NCBI GenBank assembly: GCA_040901765.1
Contig: JBBDYG010000043.1
Span: 62,001-126,000, forward strand
Reading direction: 5' to 3'
Length of the DNA: 64,000 bases
Source: JBBDYG01 sp040901765
GTDB taxonomy: Bacteria; Planctomycetota; Planctomycetia; Pirellulales; Lacipirellulaceae
The first letter of the stretch is position 1, and the number at the start of each line of letters is the position of its first letter. Below the pieces are notes generated by a model. The model saw nothing but the letters and a program-made list of their open reading frames with translations, did not search any database and was not told the origin of the DNA. The translations under genes and the position numbers were made by a program. Shown piece by piece: positions 52,178 through 60,602 of the stretch.

Positions 52178-52495
52178 ATGCCGTCACCTGCGGAATCTAA
52201 CGGACACCACGGCCGCGATACGTCGGGCCGATTCGCGCCGGGCAACAAAGCCGGCCGAGGCAACCCGCTCGCGCGGAAGGTGCAACAGCTTCGCGCCGCG
52301 TTGGTTCAGGCCGTGACTGAAGCCGACGTAAAGAACATCATCGCCGCCTTGGTGAAAGCCGCTAAGGCCGGCGACGTGGTTGCGGCCCGCGAGATACTTG
52401 ACCGCACGATTGGCAAGCCGGCGCAAACTCACCTGCTGCAGCGCGTCGAGGATCTGGAAACCCTACTAATGGAACGGTCGCACGATGAACCTTGA
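52178..52495 (+). CDS. DUF5681-like small element protein
   Basis: 105 residues. SGRFAPGNKAGRGNPLARKV near the N terminus is the motif of small phage/element proteins (DUF5681-like, sometimes annotated near terminase small subunits), followed by helical VTEADVKNIIAALVKAAKAG and AAREILDRTIGKPAQ. No terminase large subunit is nearby, so a packaging role is not supported. It overlaps the start of the next gene. Confidence 0.65.
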   Translation: MPSPAESNGHHGRDTSGRFAPGNKAGRGNPLARKVQQLRAALVQAVTEADVKNIIAALVKAAKAGDVVAAREILDRTIGKPAQTHLLQRVEDLETLLMERSHDEP

Positions 52496-52721
52496 AAATC
52501 GAATCCGACAATTGGAAGCGGCGGCAAGCTCGACTGGCAACAGCGACGTTGCAACGCTTCGACGCTCCTTGAATGCCATCGATGGCGACCGAGCGTGCGA
52601 AGAGCTTGCCCGCCGTTGGGTGATTGCAAAGCAGGCCGGCGACGATGACCGGGCGGAGCAGACCGCCGATCAATTCGACCGCTACGTCGCATCAAAGTAT
52701 GGGCGGGAGTTAATTGCATAA
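52485..52721 (+). CDS. small element protein, related to next gene
   Basis: 78 residues starting MNLENRIRQLEAAASSTG; overlaps the previous stop by 11 bp and the next start by one base. The first dozen residues match the pattern MN[LI]E[NS]RI..LE.AA shared with the following gene, suggesting a duplication of the N-terminal segment. Function unknown. Confidence 0.6.
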   Translation: MNLENRIRQLEAAASSTGNSDVATLRRSLNAIDGDRACEELARRWVIAKQAGDDDRAEQTADQFDRYVASKYGRELIA

Positions 52722-52921
52722 TGAACATCGAATCAAGGATCACCGCGTTGGAAGTAGCAGCCGCCAAGTCGGCCGGCGTCGATGGTGGCGCTGTCCGTGA
52801 GGAGATATGGCGGTTGCTGACTGAGGAGCCGGAGACAATCGAGGCGCTCCGCACGGCGGCGATGCTCAGGGATTGTGACCTGGCATTGCCATCGGTGATC
52901 GATCGTCTTGCTCGAAACTGA
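52721..52921 (+). CDS. small element protein, related to preceding gene
   Basis: 66 residues starting MNIESRITALEVAAAKSAGV, similar to the N terminus of the preceding gene, then diverging (ETIEALRTAAMLRDCDLALP). The start overlaps the upstream stop by one base (TAATG). Function unknown. Confidence 0.6.
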   Translation: MNIESRITALEVAAAKSAGVDGGAVREEIWRLLTEEPETIEALRTAAMLRDCDLALPSVIDRLARN

Positions 52922-53016
52922 TTCGCCCCAAGCAGCAAACCCGTTCACCAGTAACCCGAATACCTGAAACCACGCCGAATCCGCAAGTAGTTCGATTCTG
53001 CATAGGACCATTCATC

Positions 53017-53286
53017 GTGGCACAACCCAACCAAACCGAAAGCGCGCTCGATCGACTGTTCAGGTTGCCGGTCGACGTCCGGGACAAAGTGTTCGAGGTA
53101 ATGGAAGAGCACCCCGAGTTACGGCAGTTGAATCTTGAGGCGGTCGCAGCATCGAAGCGTGGCGACTTTGCCCTCGGCGAGAAGCTGGCCGAGCGAGCCA
53201 GCCGTAGATGGTATCCGCATATTTTTCGAGCGTGCGGCCCGAGCGTGGCCGCGCTGTTCGGCGAGCACGATTCATCAACCAACTAA
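53017..53286 (+). CDS. hypothetical element protein
   Basis: 89 residues with LDRLFRLPVDVRDKVFEVME and a C terminus of RRWYPHIFRACGPSVAALFG. It starts with GTG. It lies 11 bp upstream of the tape-measure-like gene, with likely coupled expression. No recognised family. Confidence 0.5.
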   Translation: MAQPNQTESALDRLFRLPVDVRDKVFEVMEEHPELRQLNLEAVAASKRGDFALGEKLAERASRRWYPHIFRACGPSVAALFGEHDSSTN

Positions 53287-53297
53287 GGAAACAAGCA

Positions 53298-54533
53298 ATG
53301 GCGACCATGATTCGCGACGCAGTGATTCGGATCGGGCTGCAACAGATCGATGCCCAACTCAAAGCCCCGGACATCACGCCGATCACCGCGGCGCAGGATG
53401 AGATACGCAAGCAGGTCGAGGGGCTCACAGCCGCGCACTCGGAACTGCAACAGAAGCAGCAAGAGCAAGTCAAGGCCGCGCAGCAAGCACTGCAGGCCCA
53501 ATCTGCCGAGCAGGAGAAGCACACCGCAACCGTCACCGAAGCGAACTTGAGGGCGTTTGAGTCATTCAAAAAAGTAGGTGAAGGCGCGTTCACTGCGGCG
53601 CGCGGCATCGCTCTTTTGTCCTCTAACAGCGACGAAGACTTGCAGAAGATGATTCGCTCGATTGCCGCGGTGCAAGGCGCCTTCGACGTTTTCAAGGGAA
53701 CCACCGACGTCGTTCAAGGTGGTATCCAAGCGTACAAAGAATTTCCCGAAGCAATCCAAGCCGTCACCACCGCGCAAATCGCTCTTAATGTTGCCATGAA
53801 AGCCAACCCCGTCGGAATCGCTGTCGGCGCTGTCACCGCCGCAATTGGATTGAGCGTGCTCGCCTGGAGCCAATGGGGAGACGCGGCCGAGGCAGCATCC
53901 GCCAAAGCGCAGAAGGCAGCCGAGGCTGAATCAAAAGCCATCGACCGCAACGTGGGGTTGCTGCGCGACCAGCTATCCATCGCGAGCCAGATTGAGCGCG
54001 CGAAGCCTGGTGACGCAACTGCCGAGCGAGCCAAGGCGTTGTCGGCCATCGACACCTCGGGACTTGCGGCCAGCATGAGCCAGGCACAGGCTCGGGAAGC
54101 GGCGGCCGCGCGCGAGGCGACAAGGATCTCCACGCTGTCGCCGACGGGCGTGTCGCACCTCACGGGAAGTCTTCGCGACATTCCTGGTCAGCAACGTCAG
54201 CTTATTGAGGAACAGCGGCGCAAAGAATTGGAGGCCGTGAAAGAGCAGCTCGAAATTGCCGAGGCGTTTCGCGGCAAGAGCAAGGTTGAAACCGAAGTGA
54301 AGATCACCGCCGAGCGGCAGCGCGAAGTCCAGGAGCGGGCGAAGCTTGAAGAAAATATTCCCGCGGACGCTGTGGGCCGCGATCTCCGGATACAAGAAGC
54401 CCAGCAGAAGAGCGATATAGTCATCGACGCCTGGCTGCAAGCATCGAACAAGCAGCTTGATGCGATCGAGAAACTGCGGATGCGGCAGAATCGGCTTGAG
54501 AGTGAGTTGGATAGCGGGGCGTTGTCGCGGTGA
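53298..54533 (+). CDS. coiled-coil protein with tape-measure-like features
   Basis: 411 residues. An N-terminal coiled coil (about 35-95, rich in Gln/Ala/Glu), then Gly/Ala-rich hydrophobic stretches (KANPVGIAVGAVTAAIGLSV, LAWSQWGDAAEAAS) like the membrane-active segments of tail tape-measure proteins, then a further helical, charged C half (KVETEVKITAERQREVQERA). It is short for a real tape measure and no tail genes are nearby, so this may be a related element protein used differently. The ATG at 53298 has an AAGGAA site upstream. Confidence 0.6.
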   Translation: MATMIRDAVIRIGLQQIDAQLKAPDITPITAAQDEIRKQVEGLTAAHSELQQKQQEQVKAAQQALQAQSAEQEKHTATVTEANLRAFESFKKVGEGAFTAARGIALLSSNSDEDLQKMIRSIAAVQGAFDVFKGTTDVVQGGIQAYKEFPEAIQAVTTAQIALNVAMKANPVGIAVGAVTAAIGLSVLAWSQWGDAAEAASAKAQKAAEAESKAIDRNVGLLRDQLSIASQIERAKPGDATAERAKALSAIDTSGLAASMSQAQAREAAAAREATRISTLSPTGVSHLTGSLRDIPGQQRQLIEEQRRKELEAVKEQLEIAEAFRGKSKVETEVKITAERQREVQERAKLEENIPADAVGRDLRIQEAQQKSDIVIDAWLQASNKQLDAIEKLRMRQNRLESELDSGALSR

Positions 54534-54762
54534 AATCAGGCTCTTTGACAATTTAAGAGATTGCGTCCGGTGCGGCTTGCAACCCGCCGGGCGCTATGCC
54601 TCGTAGGCGTCCGCACGGCAACGGAGCGGAGCGGTAATGCCGGACGTGTCCAAGGCCAAGCCAAGGCGTCGGCGCTCGTTAGGATGCGATGAAAACGGAT
54701 TGTGCACCGGCACCGCTCGCAAAGTGCGTCCGGGACCGTTGCGGGGATTGGAGTTGCGGAGA

Positions 54763-54857
54763 CGGCATTGCAGCGGGTGAGGGAGTGGCGAAGCACGGCG
54801 ACGGCGCGAGCCAACTGTCGCGCCACTTCACGGCGGTATTGCAGCGGGTGAGGGAGT
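54763..54857. repeat. 20-bp direct repeats, 71 bp apart
   Basis: ATTGCAGCGGGTGAGGGAGT occurs identically at 54767-54786 and 54838-54857; with flanks (CGG before) only one base differs over 24 positions. It could be a recombination product or binding site. The surrounding 54534-54869 has no clear gene. Confidence 0.7.
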
Positions 54858-54869
54858 CGAGGTCGATGC

Positions 54870-55082
54870 TCACCCGGCCAGCGCTTCTACATCCACCATG
54901 CGAACGACCGGCACCGCGTACGGTTCGCGTCGGTAGCACGCCGCGGCAGCCCGGTTCCGATTGTCGGCATAGTGGACGGCCCGGCGCTCACGCTCTTCTG
55001 CCGACCACGTTCGTTGTATCACTTCGCACCGCTGGCGAATCTCTGCCGGCGATGGATCGGCGGTTGGCGGATGGTAGCGCAC
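54870..55082 (-). CDS. 70-residue element protein on minus strand
   Basis: MRYHPPTADPSPAEIRQRCE then VIQRTWSAEERERRAVHYAD. The central SPAEIRQRCEVIQRTWSAEE pattern resembles small proteins of planctomycete elements I have seen in style, but no name can be given. It is the only minus-strand gene of the element. Confidence 0.45.
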   Translation of the reverse strand: MRYHPPTADPSPAEIRQRCEVIQRTWSAEERERRAVHYADNRNRAAAACYRREPYAVPVVRMVDVEALAG

Positions 55083-55297
55083 AGTGCCATTGTAGGCGGC
55101 AGGCGTGCATCGGCTAGTTCCGCAATTCGACGGCTACCAACGGCATTCCCATTGCCGTTGCGCCAGTTCGGTTCCTCCTGCGACTAAAAGCCCGTTGACC
55201 CCGCCAGAATTTGCTGGCAAAATGCTCGCGTTGGCAATATCCTGCCAACCGGGCATAGAAACCCGACAGGAAGGACAATCTGATGTTTCGTATCAGG

Positions 55298-55415
55298 GCC
55301 GGTAGGCCCGATAGCTTGTGCGCGTGTTCGAGCCGTGATCCGGGAAGCCGGGGAGCAAGGCACGCGCGGGGGCCTGTCCCCTTTCTAAACGAGTTGTCGG
55401 GCCTATCGGCTTTTT
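55298..55415 (+). ncRNA. candidate structured RNA with terminator-like end
   Basis: A 14-bp closing stem (55298-55311 with 55397-55410; all pairs match, one G-U) encloses a second stem GCGCGTG (55320-55326) with CACGCGC (55361-55367) and a small hairpin GGGG-CCTGT-CCCC (55369-55381). The closing stem is followed at once by TTTTT (55411-55415), as in intrinsic terminators. No plausible gene crosses it. This looks like an independent small RNA in the element; no known family recognised. Confidence 0.5.
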
Positions 55416-55440
55416 GCATGGTACGTCGTCAGGTTGTCCG

Positions 55441-55470
55441 GAGCGGCCCTGCCCTCGGGGGCCGCTCTTT
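55441..55470 (+). terminator. terminator-like hairpin before recombinase operon
   Basis: A 9-bp stem GAGCGGCCC/GGGCCGCTC (55441-55449 with 55459-55467) is followed by TTTA. It separates the structured RNA from the recombinase genes, and transcription of the latter may start downstream of it. Confidence 0.65.
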
Positions 55471-55507
55471 ACTTCTCTGCCGGCGACCATCGGAAAGGAC
55501 TACTGTC

Positions 55508-55699
55508 ATGGTCCGCACCGATTTGGAGCAATCGCTCCACCGCACGGCCAACTACGTCGAATGTAGGCTGGCCGAAATCTTCCCCGAGTTGCTCGCCGAC
55601 TCGCGCGTTGAGGCGGTGTCGAGCATCGCTTGGGCTGGCTGCCGTTTCATCGAAGCGCTGCACGACGTTCGTGACGGCAAGGAAGGGGGTGAATCATGA
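55508..55699 (+). CDS. 63-residue protein coupled to recombinase 1
   Basis: MVRTDLEQSLHRTANYVECR then RFIEALHDVRDGKEGGES. Its stop overlaps the recombinase start (ATGA), so it is probably translated with it. Helical, no family recognised; a small recombination accessory factor is possible. Confidence 0.6.
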   Translation: MVRTDLEQSLHRTANYVECRLAEIFPELLADSRVEAVSSIAWAGCRFIEALHDVRDGKEGGES

Positions 55700-56664
55700 A
55701 AGAGCAACGACCCGAAATGACGCTTGAGGCCGTGTATCACCATTATTGCGAAAACAACCCGCGGGTAACTTCCGACCATACCGTGCAACTTGTGCGGCTC
55801 GGCGTGACTCACTTTAACGATTTTCTCAAGCGCGGTGGCACGTTAGCCGACCTGACACCCGAAAACCTGAAAGCCTACAAGCATCATCGCGAGATGATGG
55901 GTCGCGCCGCTCGCACTATCGAGCGGGAGTTGTGTAAGCTCTCGACTTTGTGGCGATGGGCGGCCGAGCACGGATGGATTGAAGCGCCGCGGCACTCGTT
56001 CAGGAAGATACCGCCGCCCACGCCGACCGCCTGGACGCGGAAGGAATTGTTGGCGCTGTTCAAGGAAGCCACGGCTTATAGCGTGATGATCGGCGGAATG
56101 CCGGCAGGCGTCGTGATGGTGACTCGCCTAAGAATGCTCTACGAGACGGGCGAACGCATCACCGCTACCGACAAGCTGCTGTGGTCCGAAGTGGACCTTG
56201 AAGGGCGCTGGGTGACGTTCAAGGGTGAGAATCGCAAGGGTGGCGGCACGGCTAAGGATAATGTGCAAAGGTTTTCCCGCGCCATGCGGCGGTGCCTACT
56301 GGACCTGAAAGCCGAGTACGTGAAGCGCCAGCGATATGCCGACGGCGTGCGAGTATTCCCCGAAGTGGACCGCACGACGATGTACTATCACATGAAGCGG
56401 ATTCTTAGCCTGGCAGGGCTGCCGACAACCCGCTCTTGCAGTTTTCATAAATTGCGGCGGACTCATGCCACGCACCTGTACGTCGCCGGCGGTGACCCGA
56501 CGTGGTCCCTTGGTCATGAAAGCGACCAAATGACGCGAGGCTACTATCTGGACCCCAAGTTTATGCGGAGCAACTTCCTGTCGGACTTGCTGGTCGGCAA
56601 TTTTGCGGTACGGCTATTCAGGCGCGCGTACCGTCGCCTGAAAGTCATTCTCGGACTATGGTAA
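55696..56664 (+). CDS. tyrosine recombinase 1
   Basis: 322 residues. An N-terminal SAM-like DNA-binding domain (HTVQLVRLGVTHFNDFLKRG, TIERELCKLSTLWRWAAEHG) precedes the catalytic domain. The first catalytic Arg is in MLYETGERITATD, then FKGENRKGGG (Lys), CSFHKLRRTHATHLY (HxxR), GHES and the Tyr nucleophile in TRGYYLDPKFM. All key residues appear present. It overlaps the small upstream gene by 4 bp and is followed closely by a second recombinase. Which of the two performs tRNA integration cannot be told from sequence alone. Confidence 0.9.
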   Translation: MKEQRPEMTLEAVYHHYCENNPRVTSDHTVQLVRLGVTHFNDFLKRGGTLADLTPENLKAYKHHREMMGRAARTIERELCKLSTLWRWAAEHGWIEAPRHSFRKIPPPTPTAWTRKELLALFKEATAYSVMIGGMPAGVVMVTRLRMLYETGERITATDKLLWSEVDLEGRWVTFKGENRKGGGTAKDNVQRFSRAMRRCLLDLKAEYVKRQRYADGVRVFPEVDRTTMYYHMKRILSLAGLPTTRSCSFHKLRRTHATHLYVAGGDPTWSLGHESDQMTRGYYLDPKFMRSNFLSDLLVGNFAVRLFRRAYRRLKVILGLW

Positions 56665-56726
56665 CCCACCCCGCCCGCGGTGAGAGCGCGGGCTTTTACT
56701 CACCCCTTAACCGATTGGATGGTGCA

Positions 56727-58202
<1,476 letters not shown>

Positions 58203-58255
58203 GTATCATGGGATCGTAGTCGGCCGCCGGGGCCACTGTCAACGTAACGAATGCT

Positions 58256-58324
58256 GTAGTAGGCACACTCCGTGTGCCGTAACTAATTGGCTGTGGGCGA
58301 CGGCACTCGGAGAGTGCCTGCTAC
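58256..58324. repeat. imperfect inverted repeat downstream of tRNA
   Basis: GTAGTAGGCACACTCCGTGT and its partner ending GAGTGCCTGCTAC form 25-nt arms (58256-58280 and 58300-58324) with a few mismatches. This is another member of the palindromic intergenic repeat population. Confidence 0.65.
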
Positions 58325-58339
58325 TATGGGAGGTTCGCG

Positions 58340-59290
58340 ATGGGGGCGGAGATTGTAAGGCTGCATGATGAAACCGGCGGAGCCGAGGCTCGGGTACTCG
58401 TGAGCCAAGGGTTCAATTTGTTTCAGTGGTCCGTGGCTGAGGGGGCAGGGCGGCGCGAAGTGTTGTGGGCCGAGCCGGGATTTGAGACCGGGGTGAAGCG
58501 GGCCTCTGGAAGTGGGATTCCAATCATGTTTCCGTTTCCTGGGCGCATCAGCGACGCGAAGTTCCACTATCGCGGCCGCGACTATGAGCTTGAACCGGGC
58601 GACGGCAGCGGGAATGCGATTCACGGTTTCGCTTACACGCGGCCGTGGCGAGTGATCCAGCAAGGCGCCAAGTCGGTGACGGGCGAGTTTCACGCGTCGG
58701 TGGACGATGCGACGATTCTAAATTGCTGGCCCGCCGACTTTCGCATTCGCGCGCGATACGAGCTAAGCGGCAACCGCTTGCTGTGCGATCTGACTTACGA
58801 GAACACCGGCGATGGCCCGTTGCCTTGCGCGCTGGGCGCTCATGCCTACTTTCGGCTGCCGCTTGCGGAGGGTTCGCCCGTGGGCGAAACCGTGTTGCAA
58901 GCGCCGGTTGCCGAGCAGTGGGAGCTAGTGGACATGCATCCGACTGGCCGCCGCTTGCCGCTGGGCGACATGGAACAACTGAGGGAGGGCCTCAAGCTCG
59001 GCGATCGGCAGTTCGATACCGTATTCGCCTGCGAGCCGGGCGATTCGCACACGGTCCGCACGACGCGTGTGAGCGACCCGCGCTCGGGCCGAAGCGTGTC
59101 GCAGTCATTCACCGGCGACTGCGCGTGCATCGTGATCTACACCCCCGGCCACCGCGAGGCAATCTGTCTCGAACCCTACACCTGCGTCCCGGACCCGTTC
59201 CGACTCGAAGCGGAAGGACACACCGTGGGATTACAGCATTTGAACCCGGGCGAAACAGGGCAGATGCGGATTGAGTTCGCAGCAGAATAA
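58340..59290 (+). CDS. aldose 1-epimerase family protein
   Basis: Mutarotase-fold enzyme that interconverts sugar anomers. Key features are GSGIPIMFPFPGRISDAKF, NAIHGFAYTRPWRV (His), ALGAHAYFRLPLA (second His) and CLEPYTCVPDPFRL (catalytic Glu). 316 residues, complete. No signal peptide. The sugar specificity is open; the neighbouring genes are unrelated. Confidence 0.9.
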   Translation: MGAEIVRLHDETGGAEARVLVSQGFNLFQWSVAEGAGRREVLWAEPGFETGVKRASGSGIPIMFPFPGRISDAKFHYRGRDYELEPGDGSGNAIHGFAYTRPWRVIQQGAKSVTGEFHASVDDATILNCWPADFRIRARYELSGNRLLCDLTYENTGDGPLPCALGAHAYFRLPLAEGSPVGETVLQAPVAEQWELVDMHPTGRRLPLGDMEQLREGLKLGDRQFDTVFACEPGDSHTVRTTRVSDPRSGRSVSQSFTGDCACIVIYTPGHREAICLEPYTCVPDPFRLEAEGHTVGLQHLNPGETGQMRIEFAAE

Positions 59291-59303
59291 TATCAAGAAA
59301 ACA

Positions 59304-59385
59304 ACCGCTGATGAACGCTAATGGGCGCTAATAATTGCGATACATTCTTCATCTATATCAGCGTCTATTAGCGTCCATCAGCGGT
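59304..59385. repeat. inverted repeat (CGCTAAT family) forming a gene end
   Basis: Left arm 59304-59332 and right arm 59357-59385 are imperfect inverted copies of the CGCTGATGGACGCTAAT words seen at 18030-18227. The right arm supplies the last codons and stop of the convergent metallophosphoesterase gene (ends ADGR). Confidence 0.7.
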
Positions 59386-60513
59386 GCGCAACGTAAGCAG
59401 GGCGATTTCTGGTGGGCAGTTCCAGCGCAGCGGGGAGAGGGAGCCGGTGCCGCGGCTGACGTGGAGCAGGGTGTCGCCCCGTCGAAAGATGCCGCCGGCG
59501 TAGCGCGTGCCGCTGACGCTGGGGGCGACGATTGCGCCAATGAGTGGAAAACAAACTTGGCCACCGTGGTTGTGGCCGGCGAGCATCAGATGAAAGCCGC
59601 GCTGTTGCGCCCACGCAAACTGATCGGGGCCATGTGCGAGCAGCAGCCGCAGGCCCGCTGCGTCGCCTCCGATTTCCTGATGCATAGGAAACCAGGGCAG
59701 TTCGTTCCCCGCGATCAGCACCTGCTCGCCACGCAGGGTGAGTTCCATCGACCGACCACCAACATCGCACTGTCCTTCGGCGATCAACACGCGGCGAATT
59801 CCCTCGTGGTCGGTCTTGCGATCGTGATTACCCAGCACAAAATAGACGCCGCTCGCAGCGCGAAGGCGGCCCAGTATTTCGCCGGCCCGATCGATCCACT
59901 CAGCGTCCTCAACAATGTCGCCGGTGATTGCAACGAGGTCCGGCTCCCACTCGTTCACACTTTCAACGACGGCTTCGTAGTACTCCGCGGACAGTCGCCC
60001 CGACATATGCAAATCGCTCAGGTGCGCGATTCGGAGTCCATCGAGTGCCACGGGCAGGCTCGGCACCACGAGTTGCTTCTCGTGAATGTGGACGCGCAGC
60101 ACCTCATTGCCCGGCAGGCTGCCCAAGCAGCGAACCACTCCACTGGCCAGAAGTTTCGCGCCGTGCGTCGCCCGCAATTCGAGCACCCGCGTGTGATTGC
60201 CGAACAGCAAGCTTTGATTCCGGTCCCCGCGTCGAAGCCACCAGCGATCGACTGCCGACCAAACGACCATCAGCGAGCAGAGTGCGAGATAAGCGACGCT
60301 CACGTTGCTGAACTGCCCGCCCGCAGCTATTCGCAAGTCCCAGAACATCGCCGCCGGAATCGCTACCAGCGCAACGCCACAAGTCAGCGTAAGCGCGTCA
60401 ACTATCCAACGAGTAACGCCCAGCCCGTGAATGCGATTGACTAGCGCGGTCCACAAGATAACGTGGCCCACCAGGCCCACCGAAATCAGAACTATGGCTT
60501 GCCAAGCATTCAT
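59368..60513 (-). CDS. membrane-anchored metallophosphoesterase
   Basis: About 381 residues. The N terminus has several hydrophobic helices (AIVLISVGLVGHVILWTALV; ALTLTCGVALVAIPAAMFW; SVAYLALCSLMVVW). The phosphoesterase domain follows with LRIAHLSDLHMSGR (DxH), DLVAITGDIVEDA, FVLGNHDRKTDHEG and LLAGHNHGGQVCFPLIG, the full metal-ligand set. It resembles YkuE/YaeI-type envelope phosphoesterases. The ATG at 60513 is chosen over 60585 because it starts directly at the first helix. The stop is encoded in a repeat arm. Confidence 0.9.
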   Translation of the reverse strand: MNAWQAIVLISVGLVGHVILWTALVNRIHGLGVTRWIVDALTLTCGVALVAIPAAMFWDLRIAAGGQFSNVSVAYLALCSLMVVWSAVDRWWLRRGDRNQSLLFGNHTRVLELRATHGAKLLASGVVRCLGSLPGNEVLRVHIHEKQLVVPSLPVALDGLRIAHLSDLHMSGRLSAEYYEAVVESVNEWEPDLVAITGDIVEDAEWIDRAGEILGRLRAASGVYFVLGNHDRKTDHEGIRRVLIAEGQCDVGGRSMELTLRGEQVLIAGNELPWFPMHQEIGGDAAGLRLLLAHGPDQFAWAQQRGFHLMLAGHNHGGQVCFPLIGAIVAPSVSGTRYAGGIFRRGDTLLHVSRGTGSLSPLRWNCPPEIALLTLRTADGR

Positions 60514-60602
60514 GCTTGAAATGAAGAATCGCGAATCCACGAATGACGAATGCAAGAAACGTGCGATTACCTTTGACGCCTCCATTTGTCATTCGTGCTT
60601 GG

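Noticed and set aside
55283..55699. 138-codon frame across the structured RNA
   Set aside because: It crosses two strong hairpins with T-tracts and joins the real small gene only by being open; the ATG at 55508 is the better start.
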